The notes beneath the pieces are model-generated. The model made no database searches, had not been told where the DNA came from, and saw nothing but the letters and a program-made list of their open reading frames with translations. The position numbers and the translations under genes are program-made. Positions 25,502 to 35,600 of a stretch of 64,000 nucleotides of DNA are shown piece after piece (position 1 is the first letter of the stretch; each line of letters begins with the position of its first letter). Source of the DNA: Sphingobacterium kitahiroshimense (GTDB taxonomy: Bacteria > Bacteroidota > Bacteroidia > Sphingobacteriales > Sphingobacteriaceae); NCBI RefSeq assembly GCF_025961315.1, contig NZ_JAOQNK010000001.1:4216001-4280000 (forward strand), read 5' to 3'.

Positions 25502-28500
25502 ATGAATAAAAAATTACTCTTATTCTGTTCGGGAGTGATGTTATCTACCAGTTTGTGGGCACAAACGAAAACTATTTCGGGAAAAGTGACCAATGCATCT
25601 GATGGGACATCAATGTCGAATGTGACTGTAAGCATCAAAGGCAAAGCAGTAAGTACGCAGACCAATCCAGATGGAAGTTTTACCATTAAAGCAGATCCTG
25701 GAGATGTGCTTATTTTTAGCACTATTGGTTCCAAACCATTGCAACAGACTGTTGGCTCAAGCTCTACCGTCAATATTGCCCTTTCCAACAGTGAAGAAGC
25801 ATTGACCGAGGTAGTTGTAACTGCTATGGGGATAAAGAAGGAGAAAAAAGCTTTAGGTTATGCTGTTCAGGATATTAAGGCCGACGAGCTGATGAAGAAT
25901 AAAAATCCTAATGTGATCAATTCTCTGAATGGTAAGATTGCAGGTGTGAATGTAACCAACTCTGGAGGTTCCCCCGGAGGTTCGGCATCTATTGTTATTC
26001 GTGGTGGCACATCTTTAGAAAGAGATAATCAACCTTTGTTTGTTATTGATGGTATGCCCATGGATAATTCGACTGGTCAAGGTGATAATTCAGCATTTGA
26101 CGGAAATACAAATATTTCAACGACAAATGGTAATCGAGCATTAGATATTAATCCCGAAGATATTGAGTCTATTTCAGTATTAAAAGGCCCGGCTGCTGCT
26201 GCGCTTTATGGTTTGAGGGCAGCGGCCGGGGCTGTGGTTATTACCACAAAGAAGGGTAAAGAAGGTGCAACTTCTATTGGTATTAATTCGCGTATCGGTA
26301 CTAATTGGGTTAATCGTCTGCCAAAGCAACAGGATAAGTTTAAACAAGGATCATATTACAATGGTTTATTTATTCCTGAAACTAGCTTATCCTGGGGTGA
26401 TGCTTTTAAAGATGGGGAGAAAATCTATAATAATATGGAAGATTTCTATCAAACCGCAACTACATATGATAATTCATTTAATGTTTCTGGCGGATCTGCA
26501 AAAGGGAACTTCTATCTATCGGGTTCAAATATTAAACAGAGCGGTGTTGTGCCAACAACAGATTTCGACCGGACTACATTTCGATTTAATGCAGAGCAGA
26601 AAACAGATATCTTTACCTTTGGTGCTAATGCTTCTTTTGCACGTTCCTCAACTCGTAAAACTTTAACTGGATCTGGTTTATGGGGTGGTTCTGGTTCGGG
26701 CTATATGGAATCTATAATTGCTTGGCCGAGAAATTCAAATATGCGAGATTGGATAAATCCTGATGGTTCACAGCATTTATTATTGCCAAATATTCCATTG
26801 TTAGATAATGCGGATAATCCATATTGGACGATTAATAAGAATCCACAAAATGATAAAACAGATCGTTTTTTAGGTACTGCTTATGCCTCTGCTAAAATTA
26901 CGAGTTGGTTAGATGCTACATATCGTCTAGGTATCGATAATTATACTACGGATTTTAGTACATTAATTTCTCCTGGATCTGCAGTCAAATTGGCCTGGCA
27001 GAATGGTATGCTTTCTGAAGGAAAAAGACAATACTCCTATTTGAATTCAAATTTCATGTTAAATTTCCATAAAGTAATTGCTGAAGACTGGGATTTAAAT
27101 TTGTTATTAGGGACTTCTGCTGAAGATACTCACATACAGGCAAATTCTTTACGTGCAGAAAATTTTTCTATTCCAAATTTTCAAAGTATCAATAATGCCG
27201 AAAATGGAGATAAATATTTAAATCAAGTAATCACGGATAAGCGCTTATTAGGTGTTTATGGTGAATTTAGAGCGGGATATAAAAATTTGGCGTTCTTTAG
27301 TGTTACTGGAAGAAATGATTGGTCTTCAACTTTGCCAATCCAAAACCGTTCATTTTTCTACCCATCTGTTTCAGGAAGTTTAATTTTCACTGAGCTAATG
27401 GAAAAGAATGATATGTTATCATTTGGAAAATTACGAGCATCGTATGCTCAAGTGGGAAAAGATGCTCCGGCATATCAAACCAATACTTATTTGTTTGGTC
27501 CTGAATTAACGATAGGTGGAGGTTATAGAAATGCCTGGACACGAGGTAATGATCAATTAAAACCTGAGACAACAACCTCTATGGAATTTGGTACGGAATT
27601 GAAATTCCTAAAAAATAGATTGGGGCTAGATTTTACATACTATCAAAATAATTCGAAAGATCAAATCTTACAACCTCGTGTTTCAAACGCTACAGGTTAT
27701 ATCTTAAGTTATGTAAATACGGGTGAAATTGAAAATAAAGGTTTTGAGATTTCGTTAAATGCAACTCCAATAAAACGAGATCATTTCACTTGGGATATGA
27801 TGTTGAATTTTTCACATAATAAAGGTGTTGTTAAATCGCTTCCTGCGGCACTCCCAATATTATATGTTACTGATGTGCAGGTGGGAAACGGTAAAGCTGC
27901 TTCTTTTGGTAATGGGAATTTTATGGGCCTGTCGGGATCAACATGGCAGAAGGATGCAGACGGAAATCTTTTATTAGATTGGGAAACAGGAAATCCTTTG
28001 ACATCCACATTGACTACTACACCAATTGGCAATCGTGAACCAGATTTTATTGGAGGATTAACTAATAATTTCACGTATAAAAATTGGGATTTTTCATTCT
28101 TATTTGATTTTCGTAAAGGTGGAGATATCTTGAATGGGACAGAATATCTGATGACAACTTATGGGCTTAGTAAAGAAACAGAAAATAGAGGCCAGACACT
28201 TACCTTTACAGGGAAATCTTTAAATCCAGTTACAAAAGAATACGAGACAGTAACGCGTGAAGTTATTGCTACAGAAAAATATTATCGAGATATTTATGCA
28301 AATAACACTCCTTTTTTTGTTGAAAAAGTTAATTGGTTGCGTTTACGCTCGGTTTCATTGACTTATAGTTTACCATCATCTATCTTAAAAAGATCCAAAG
28401 TTTTCAAAGGTGCTTCTTTTAATGTAACCGGAACAAACTTGTGGTTGCTTACAAATTATTCAGGGATGGATCCGGAGACAAGTGCAGCGGGGGCGGGTGT

Positions 28501-28585
28501 TATCGGATCAGGTTCGGTAGGTATTGATTATGCAGGCGTTCCTGCAACTGCTGGATTTACATTTGGTGTTAATTTAAAATTCTAA
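25502..28585 (+). CDS. SusC/RagA TonB-linked outer membrane transporter
   Basis: The 1027-residue protein has a signal peptide (cleavage after LWA, residue 20) and the beta-sandwich regulatory-like domain (SGKVTNASDGTSMSNVTVSIKGKA, about 25-48). The TonB-box-like stretch LTEVVVTAMGI (about 101-111) and a plug (DGMPMDN, SVLKGPAAAALYGLRAAAGAVVITT) precede a barrel ending in LKF. It is followed 4 nt later by its susD gene. The downstream amidase suggests a peptidoglycan-derived ligand, but a terminator separates them, so this is only a suggestion. Confidence 0.95.
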   Translation: MNKKLLLFCSGVMLSTSLWAQTKTISGKVTNASDGTSMSNVTVSIKGKAVSTQTNPDGSFTIKADPGDVLIFSTIGSKPLQQTVGSSSTVNIALSNSEEALTEVVVTAMGIKKEKKALGYAVQDIKADELMKNKNPNVINSLNGKIAGVNVTNSGGSPGGSASIVIRGGTSLERDNQPLFVIDGMPMDNSTGQGDNSAFDGNTNISTTNGNRALDINPEDIESISVLKGPAAAALYGLRAAAGAVVITTKKGKEGATSIGINSRIGTNWVNRLPKQQDKFKQGSYYNGLFIPETSLSWGDAFKDGEKIYNNMEDFYQTATTYDNSFNVSGGSAKGNFYLSGSNIKQSGVVPTTDFDRTTFRFNAEQKTDIFTFGANASFARSSTRKTLTGSGLWGGSGSGYMESIIAWPRNSNMRDWINPDGSQHLLLPNIPLLDNADNPYWTINKNPQNDKTDRFLGTAYASAKITSWLDATYRLGIDNYTTDFSTLISPGSAVKLAWQNGMLSEGKRQYSYLNSNFMLNFHKVIAEDWDLNLLLGTSAEDTHIQANSLRAENFSIPNFQSINNAENGDKYLNQVITDKRLLGVYGEFRAGYKNLAFFSVTGRNDWSSTLPIQNRSFFYPSVSGSLIFTELMEKNDMLSFGKLRASYAQVGKDAPAYQTNTYLFGPELTIGGGYRNAWTRGNDQLKPETTTSMEFGTELKFLKNRLGLDFTYYQNNSKDQILQPRVSNATGYILSYVNTGEIENKGFEISLNATPIKRDHFTWDMMLNFSHNKGVVKSLPAALPILYVTDVQVGNGKAASFGNGNFMGLSGSTWQKDADGNLLLDWETGNPLTSTLTTTPIGNREPDFIGGLTNNFTYKNWDFSFLFDFRKGGDILNGTEYLMTTYGLSKETENRGQTLTFTGKSLNPVTKEYETVTREVIATEKYYRDIYANNTPFFVEKVNWLRLRSVSLTYSLPSSILKRSKVFKGASFNVTGTNLWLLTNYSGMDPETSAAGAGVIGSGSVGIDYAGVPATAGFTFGVNLKF

Positions 28586-28589
28586 CGTA

Positions 28590-30221
28590 ATGAAAAAAAT
28601 ATTTTATATAGCCACAACTTCTATACTATTGCTACTCAATTCTTGCAGTAAATGGTTAGATGTCAATGAAAATCCTAATTCTGCGAATTCAACAGTACCT
28701 ACACCTCAACAACGACTGCCATCAATGTTGGCTCAGTTTATCGATGGATATGAGTCTGCAGGTACACGTACTTCATTTTTAGGTCAACAATTGGCAGTTG
28801 TAAATGCTAACAACAACAACTGGAATTTAACCAGGTGGAATTCAACAGCTTCTTCAACAGGCTGGCCTTGGCAATCATGGTATGTGAATACTGCGGTAAA
28901 TATTGATCCATTAATTGAGAGTGCAACTAAAGTTGGAGCTTACCACTATATTGGAGTAGCAAAACTGATTAAAGCTTGGGGCTTTGGTTATATGGCTGAT
29001 TTATATGGAATGTTGCCGTATGACGAGTTTGATAAAGTTAATAATCTCACACCTAAGTTTGATGATGGAGAATATGTGTACACCAAAATTTTAGCTTTAA
29101 TTGATGAGGCTATCTTAGATTTGTCTAAAGAACAAGCTTCTGGAGCAGCTCCATTATCTGCCGGAGACATTTATAATAAGGGAAACGTACAGAATTGGTT
29201 GAAATTAGCTTATGGATTAAAAGCTAGATTTTTAAATCATTATAGTAAATTACCTACATATAACTCACAAGCTGTATTAGACGCTTTGGCGAAAGCTCCA
29301 ATTTTAAATGATGAGAGTACAATTATACAATATATCGATGAGACAGCTACGACAAGTGATCAGAGTAAAGCTTCTTTGCAGTGGGGGAATACTGGGACTT
29401 CAGCCCGTATTACGCAATTATATTATAATTATATTACCAATAATTATCATGGCGCCCCCTCTGGTAATGCTAATGTTATTGATCCGCGATTAAACTTATT
29501 AGTTCCAAGTTCTCAGAATCCAGATGGCAGTTATCGTCAAACCTTATTTGTAGATATGACTTCGGATTTGCCAAAAACAGGCCCTGCTTCTTATGTTTAT
29601 GCCAGCGCGACAAATAAATTTTCAAATAAAGATTCTGTTTATATTTCAATGCGTAAGGAGGTTGCAGCAAATGGACGAGTACTTTCAACAGGAACTTGGT
29701 ATACTGAAAAAGGAGGTAAAGGATTATTATTAACTAATTCTGAAATGAAGTTCATTGAAGCAGAAGTTCGCTTTAAAAAAGGAGAATTGGGAGCTGCGCT
29801 AACCGCTTATCAAGCCGGTATCAAGGCGCATATGGAAATAATGGGTGTTAAGGCTTCTGATGTAGCAGCATATATGGCAAGTTCTTCCATAGTGCAGGAA
29901 GCTGGAAAATTAACTTTAAGTCATATCATGATTCAAAAATATATCGCTCTTTCGTACTCCCCTGAGCAATGGTCTGACTTGAGAAGAATGAATTATTGTA
30001 CGGATGCATCAGGGAATTACAATGAATCAACGGGTATTTATAAAGGATTTAAAAGGCCGTCCCATGTATTTGCCACTGCTTATCCGTCGCAAATTGAATG
30101 GCCTAGACGGTTTGCAATTCCATCTTATGAAATTAATTATAACCTAACTCAAGTAAAAGCGGCTAATGCGGAAGCGGATTTGCCAACATATCAAAATCAA
30201 CGTATTTGGTGGGATAAATAA
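28590..30221 (+). CDS. SusD-like lipoprotein (SusD-like_2 type)
   Basis: The 543-residue protein has a lipobox (LLNSC, Cys19) followed by SKWLDVNENPNSANSTVPTPQQRLPSML, the typical beginning of the SusD-like_2 subgroup. Later parts include KLIKAWGFGYMADLYGMLPYDE and the C-terminal EWPRRFAIPSYEINYN...IWWDK. It is the surface binding partner of the transporter in front, with start and stop only 4 nt apart. A strong terminator follows. Confidence 0.93.
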   Translation: MKKIFYIATTSILLLLNSCSKWLDVNENPNSANSTVPTPQQRLPSMLAQFIDGYESAGTRTSFLGQQLAVVNANNNNWNLTRWNSTASSTGWPWQSWYVNTAVNIDPLIESATKVGAYHYIGVAKLIKAWGFGYMADLYGMLPYDEFDKVNNLTPKFDDGEYVYTKILALIDEAILDLSKEQASGAAPLSAGDIYNKGNVQNWLKLAYGLKARFLNHYSKLPTYNSQAVLDALAKAPILNDESTIIQYIDETATTSDQSKASLQWGNTGTSARITQLYYNYITNNYHGAPSGNANVIDPRLNLLVPSSQNPDGSYRQTLFVDMTSDLPKTGPASYVYASATNKFSNKDSVYISMRKEVAANGRVLSTGTWYTEKGGKGLLLTNSEMKFIEAEVRFKKGELGAALTAYQAGIKAHMEIMGVKASDVAAYMASSSIVQEAGKLTLSHIMIQKYIALSYSPEQWSDLRRMNYCTDASGNYNESTGIYKGFKRPSHVFATAYPSQIEWPRRFAIPSYEINYNLTQVKAANAEADLPTYQNQRIWWDK

Positions 30222-30230
30222 AAAATAATT

Positions 30231-30259
30231 AGGGTTTACATTTTTTTGTAAACCCTTTT
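30231..30259 (+). terminator. Rho-independent terminator
   Basis: A 10-bp stem pairs AGGGTTTACA (30231-30240) with TGTAAACCCT (30247-30256), with Ts after it. It lies between susD and the amidase. Confidence 0.8.
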
Positions 30260-30272
30260 ATATATTAGTGAA

Positions 30273-30914
30273 ATGAGATATTTTTATTTTCTATTTTTAT
30301 TTTTTGCCATTCGTTCATTTGCGCAGACATCTGAAATTATTCAAAAACCAATTATTTGGAATGCTGAGCGTGAGCAATTGTCTTTAGATTATTTGAAAAA
30401 AAGGCATGGTATTGTACAGCAAAAAGCCATTATTAAGCCAACAATGGTAGTAGTGCACTGGACCGCGAATAACAGTGTTCAGGCAACATTTAATACATTC
30501 AATCCAGTGCTATTGCCCGGAAGGCCTGAACTCAGAAAAGCAAGTGCTTTAAATGTTTCTTCCCAATATGTTATTGACAGAGATGGAACAATTTATCAGT
30601 TTTTACCCGATACAGTGTTTGCGAGACACACTATTGGTTTAAACTATTGTGCTATCGGTATTGAAAATATTGGAGGAGATAAGTATCCACTTACCGAAAA
30701 GCAGTTAAAAGCAAATGAGAAGCTGATTAGATACTTGAAAAGTAAGTATCCGATTGATTTTGTAATTGGCCATCATGAATATAGAGCTTTTCGAAAGACT
30801 AAATATTGGAAAGAGACTGATCCTGATTATTTTACGTCTAAATCAGATCCAGGGGATGCCTTTATGTTAAAGCTGAGGGGAAATCTGACTGATTTGAAAC
30901 TTTTATCTTTATAA
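30273..30914 (+). CDS. Secreted N-acetylmuramoyl-L-alanine amidase (Amidase_2, AmpD-like)
   Basis: The enzyme cleaves the bond between MurNAc and the stem peptide. The 213-residue protein has a short signal peptide (to about FAQ, residue 18) and the Amidase_2 fold. The expected zinc ligands are His62 (VVHWTA), His167 (IGHHEY) and Asp192 (DPGD), with the usual IGIENIGGD strand at about 128-136. The signal peptide sets it apart from cytosolic AmpD. It lies 13 nt after a terminator and about 480 nt before the namZ locus, so amidase and exo-muramidase activities are neighbours. I infer stepwise periplasmic breakdown of muropeptides. Confidence 0.9.
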   Translation: MRYFYFLFLFFAIRSFAQTSEIIQKPIIWNAEREQLSLDYLKKRHGIVQQKAIIKPTMVVVHWTANNSVQATFNTFNPVLLPGRPELRKASALNVSSQYVIDRDGTIYQFLPDTVFARHTIGLNYCAIGIENIGGDKYPLTEKQLKANEKLIRYLKSKYPIDFVIGHHEYRAFRKTKYWKETDPDYFTSKSDPGDAFMLKLRGNLTDLKLLSL

Positions 30915-30937
30915 TAGATCGAATCGATCAATGAAAT

Positions 30938-30968
30938 AAAAGGAGCTCGTATGGGTTCCTTTTTTTGT
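30938..30968 (+). terminator. Rho-independent terminator of the amidase gene
   Basis: The stem AAAAGGA (30938-30944) pairs with TCCTTTT (30957-30963) and extends inward with wobble pairs. A T-run follows. Confidence 0.65.
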
Positions 30969-31261
30969 TATTTATTTTTTTTTGAGGATTTCATTGCATT
31001 TGAGGAGTTTTTTTGTCGCTTTTGATCCCCGAAAGATATTTCTCTTATCTTTTTCTTAAGAAAGTGTTGTTTGCTGTTTTATGCTACATTCTGAATATGT
31101 ATCAGTAATGTTACATTAAGGTGTATCTGTTACACTATTTGAACCACTTTTACATCTTTAAATTTTGTTTAATATGTTGTTATTTAATTAGTTGCGTTAT
31201 TGAAGTGATTTTTTCTGTTAAAAAATGTTAAATAAATAGCAATTGAATATGGATAAAATAA

Positions 31262-31273
31262 AAGTGATCACTT
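31262..31273. promoter_or_regulatory. Perfect palindrome AAGTGATCACTT, operator candidate
   Basis: A 12-bp perfect palindrome lies 125 nt upstream of namZ, next to the sequence TTACTTTG, a near-match to the -7 element. Its position fits a repressor or activator site for the whole locus; the binding protein is unknown. Confidence 0.4.
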
Positions 31274-31397
31274 ACTTTGTTTTGCGTTTTTATGAGTTAT
31301 TTAATTTAAAAAACGAAAACATCTACTTACATTTATTGACGAATTATCAACTATTTGGCAGTATGGTAGATATGCTGTCATCAATTTTAATTTAACT

Positions 31398-32615
31398 ATG
31401 AAAAGACTATTTGCATTCCTTGCATTGACAAGTTTTCTTACTTTCAATTCGTGTGCTAGTAAATCAGCAATTGTAAGCAAGACTTCTTCTGTTATTAATA
31501 ATTCAGAAATCTTACCTGGAGCAGATCAACTTGCAATTTATTTACCAATGCTAAAAGGTAAGAAGGTTGGGATAATGGGGAATCAAACTTCTGTTGTTGG
31601 ACGATCAAAGGAACATTTGGTTGATCTATTATTTCGGGAGAAAGTGGATTTAAAATTCGCTTTTGCTCCTGAGCATGGATTTAGAGGTGATGTAGAAAGG
31701 GGGGAGAAATTTGGAAATGATGTTGACTCAAAAACAGGATTGCCTTTATATACTTTATATGGCGGTAATCAGAAACAGGATTCAATCATAAACACTATCG
31801 ATGTTATGATTTTCGATCTTCAGGATGTAGGTGCTCGATTTTATACTTATATCACTTCGTTGCATCGTGTCATGGAATTATGTGCAAAACATAATAAGAA
31901 ATTGATTGTTTTGGATCGACCTAATCCAAATGTAGATCAAGTAGACGGTCCAGTAAGACATGATGATAAATTTAAATCTGATGTTTCATGGCACAAAATA
32001 GCGATGATTCACGGGTTGACAATTGGTGAATTGGCGAAAATGGTTAATGGTGAAAAATGGTTAGAAAATGGAAAGCAATGTGATGTTACGGTTGTCCCTG
32101 TAAAAGGATATGATCATAAGATGATGTATGAACTGCCGGTTATTCCCTCACCAAGTCTTCCAAATGCGTTATCGGTTCGGCTGTATTTATCATTATGTCT
32201 TTTTGAGGGGACTGATATTTCCGTGGGACGTGGAACGGACTGGCCATTTCAAATTATTGGTTATACCAATCCAGTTTACGGTTCATTTACTTTTACTCCA
32301 GGTGATCGCCATGGTATGACAAAACATGTGGAAGGTAAAGGCGCTGTTAATTATGGTGTTGATCTGCGAAATATAATTCCTTCAGAGCACAAGTTTACCC
32401 TGAAATATCTCTTGGATTTTTACAATAAAACTCCTGATAAGTCAACTTTCTTTGCTCGACCTGCCTTTTTTGACAAGCTAGCGGGAACAGATCAATTAAG
32501 ACTGCAGATTCTTGCGGGTAAATCGGAAGAAGAAATTAGAGCATCATGGGCTAAGGATTTAGACGCATATAAATTGATGCGTAAAAAATATTTGATCTAC
32601 CCAGATTTTAAATAA
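31398..32615 (+). CDS. namZ: DUF1343 / GH171 exo-beta-N-acetylmuramidase lipoprotein (NamZ-like)
   Basis: First gene of the large locus. The 405-residue protein has a lipobox (TFNSC, Cys19), so it is membrane-anchored, unlike the paralogue at 462. The DUF1343 hallmarks are APEHGFRG (90-97), FDLQDVGARFYT (139-150) and LDRPNPN (172-178). Known members split MurNAc from the non-reducing end of peptidoglycan fragments. Its company with susC, susD and murQ strongly supports a MurNAc-releasing role here. It is followed by susC after 57 nt. Confidence 0.88.
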   Translation: MKRLFAFLALTSFLTFNSCASKSAIVSKTSSVINNSEILPGADQLAIYLPMLKGKKVGIMGNQTSVVGRSKEHLVDLLFREKVDLKFAFAPEHGFRGDVERGEKFGNDVDSKTGLPLYTLYGGNQKQDSIINTIDVMIFDLQDVGARFYTYITSLHRVMELCAKHNKKLIVLDRPNPNVDQVDGPVRHDDKFKSDVSWHKIAMIHGLTIGELAKMVNGEKWLENGKQCDVTVVPVKGYDHKMMYELPVIPSPSLPNALSVRLYLSLCLFEGTDISVGRGTDWPFQIIGYTNPVYGSFTFTPGDRHGMTKHVEGKGAVNYGVDLRNIIPSEHKFTLKYLLDFYNKTPDKSTFFARPAFFDKLAGTDQLRLQILAGKSEEEIRASWAKDLDAYKLMRKKYLIYPDFK

Positions 32616-32672
32616 AACAAACAAACTAAATATCAATATAAGCAATCATTTATTTTAAAACGCTACAATACA

Positions 32673-35600
32673 ATGAGAAAATTTATACTATTTTCTGTTG
32701 CAGTGGGATTAAGTGTGCCTTCTAAGTCTTTCAGTAATGTGAGCAAAGAGAGTATTCTAAATAATCCTAAAGTAACACAGTCACTTTTAGCTTCATCCAA
32801 ATCTGTACTTCAAAATGCAGTTCAGGGGGTAGTGACTGGACCAGATGGGCCCATATCTGAGGTAAGCGTAGTAGTTGTTGGAGGGACGGCATCTACAAAA
32901 ACTGATAGCCAAGGTCATTTCAAAATTGCTGCTCCAATTGGAAGTAAATTAAGATTTACTTCTGTGGGTTATGCAACAAAAGAGGTGACAGTAACTTCTA
33001 ATACAGTTAATGTAACCATAGAATCTAGCAATCAAGCTTTGGAAGAAGTCGTTGTGGTTGGTTATGGTACGCAGAAAAAAGGAAATTTGACAGGTGCTGT
33101 TTCGTCAATTTCTGTAAAAGATAATTTACAAGGCAGAGCTATTGCTGATGTTGGAAGAGGTATTCAGGGAACTACTCCAGGTTTGACCGTGGTTATTCCA
33201 AGTGGCGAGGTCGGGTCTGATCCGGTTATGAAAATACGTGGGCAGATAGGTTCTATTGCAGGAACATCTAACCCACTTATTTTGTTGGATAATGTTGAAA
33301 TACCAAGTATTCAGTTGGTTAATCCTGCTGATGTGGAATCGATTACTGTATTGAAAGATGCTGCCGCATCATCAATTTATGGTGCAAAAGCAGCCTTTGG
33401 TGTTGTTTTGATTACGACAAAAAAAGGTGGATCAGGTGAAAAAGTAAATATCAATTATTCAAATAACTTTTCGTTTCAAAGCTCGGCAATCGATTATAAT
33501 ATGGCTGGGGTAAATGCTTTGAAATATACTTTGGAAGCTGTAGAGCGTGTTGGAGGAACCGAAGCTGGGGCTTTTTATAAAGTAAATCGTGAAAGTTATA
33601 ACCGTGCTTTAGAATGGGAGAAGCTATATGGTGGAAAATTAGGTGTTAATGATCCAACTGTATATGGAAGAGATTGGTATGTGAATCCAGCTGAACCAAC
33701 AAAAAAATATGGTGTACGAACTTATGATCCTCAAGATTATATGATTCGTGATGTTGCTCCTTCGTCACAACATAATCTTTCATTTTCTGGATCTGCAGGA
33801 AAAACAGATTACAATTTAAGTATGGCTACTCTCAGTCAGGCTGGAATGATGAAAACTACTGACAACGATAAGTTTAAGCGTTATAATGCTTCGTTGCGGA
33901 TTTCTACCGAGCTTAACAAATATTTGACTGTGAGAGCAGGAGCGATGGTCTCTAGAAGAAATAAACAGTATCCGTATACGACTAACTCAACAACTGCAGA
34001 TCCTTGGTTATATTTGTATAGATGGAGTTCGCTGTATCCAATGGGCTTGGATGAAAATGATAGAGCGATCAGAAGTCCTTGGAGTGAAACATCTGCGGCA
34101 AATACAGCCAGTCTACAAAATAATTATTTAAATCTAAATCTAGGAGCGACAGTAAAAATTAATGATAACTGGAAGTTTGATATTGATTACACATTTGCAA
34201 ATAATGAGATGATCAATACTTATCCAGGAACACGATTTACAGGGGCAGATTCATGGGTTGCTGGTGTGGCTAGAAATGATGCAAATGGCGTTCCTGTTTA
34301 TGTTGATAATACAGGTGCTTTAGTAGCTTCAGATGTTTCTGGTGCCATGCGTGCATACGATCTAAATTATTATCAGTATACGCCTAATGGTGGTAATCCT
34401 GATCATTATAAAAGGACAGCTGGTAACGAACGAAATAATACGATCAATGCATTGACAACTTACAATTTAAGGGTAAATGATGATCACGATTTTAAATTTA
34501 TTGCAGGATTGAACCGTGTAACATTAGATTATTCTGAAAATTCTTCGCAAACATTTAATCTAATAGATTTAAATAATCCTCAGTTAGGATTTGGAATTAA
34601 TACTGCATCACAACAAGCTACGGGTGATGCAAAATGGGAAGCTCAGTTGGGGTACTTTGGACGTGTGAACTATGCCTACAAGAATAAGTATCTTTTTGAG
34701 GGTAACATTAGATATGATGGTTCTTCTAAATTTCCGACAGACTTGAAATGGAAATGGTTTCCATCTTTTTCAGCTGGTTGGGTTGCTTCGGAAGAAGGTT
34801 TTATGGAATGGTCTAAGCCTGTTGTGAACCAATTGAAATTTAGAGGTTCATGGGGCTCTATTGGTGATCAAACGATTAAGCCAAGTTTATATACGTCAAC
34901 TATGACTGTTGGAGAGGTGAGTTGGTTGGCTGCAGATGGTAGTAGGGTTTATGCGATCGGTACACCAACTTCTGTGCGATCGGATATATCGTGGCAAAAT
35001 ATTGAAACTTTGAATTTAGGAGCTGATTTAAGAGTGCTTAATAATAAGTTGGGTTTTGTATTTGATTGGTATAGAAGAAATACGAGAAATATGATTGTTC
35101 CTAGTGGAAATGTGAGTGCAACATTTGGAGCGCCAGCACCACAAGGGAATTATGGTGATATGAAGACTCAAGGATGGGAGTTTGCGGTAGACTTTAATCA
35201 TAGATTTAGCAATGGTTTAGGTTTAAACATGCGTGGAACATTAGCTGATGCACAATCAACTATCTTAAAATATACAGATACGCAGTTGATCAGCAGTTAT
35301 TATGTGGGTAAAAAAGTAGGAGAAATCTGGGGGTATAAAACTGATAGATTGTACCAAGCTTCAGATTTTGAATATGATGCCGCTGGAGCATTAGTTAAAA
35401 CAACAGATAAAGGTAAAATAGTAAATAAATTATCTGACCCTAAAGGCGCTTACCAAGGATATTTGCAGAATAGCAGTGACTTTATTTTCGGGCCTGGTGA
35501 TGTAAAATTTGCTGATTTAAACGGTGATGGAGTTATCAATGATGGAAGTAAGACCGTTAATGATCATGGGGATTTAGCAATCTTGGGGAATGAGACGCCT

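Larger units (their letters stand above)
30915..31397. other. 483-nt upstream region of the namZ/murQ locus
   Basis: After the amidase terminator there is about 430 nt of very AT-rich DNA without a gene. It holds a 12-bp perfect palindrome (31262-31273) and an imperfect inverted repeat (GTTTTGCGTTTTT at 31279-31291 with AAAAACGAAAAC at 31309-31320). The length and the inverted repeats suggest a controlled promoter region. Confidence 0.5.
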
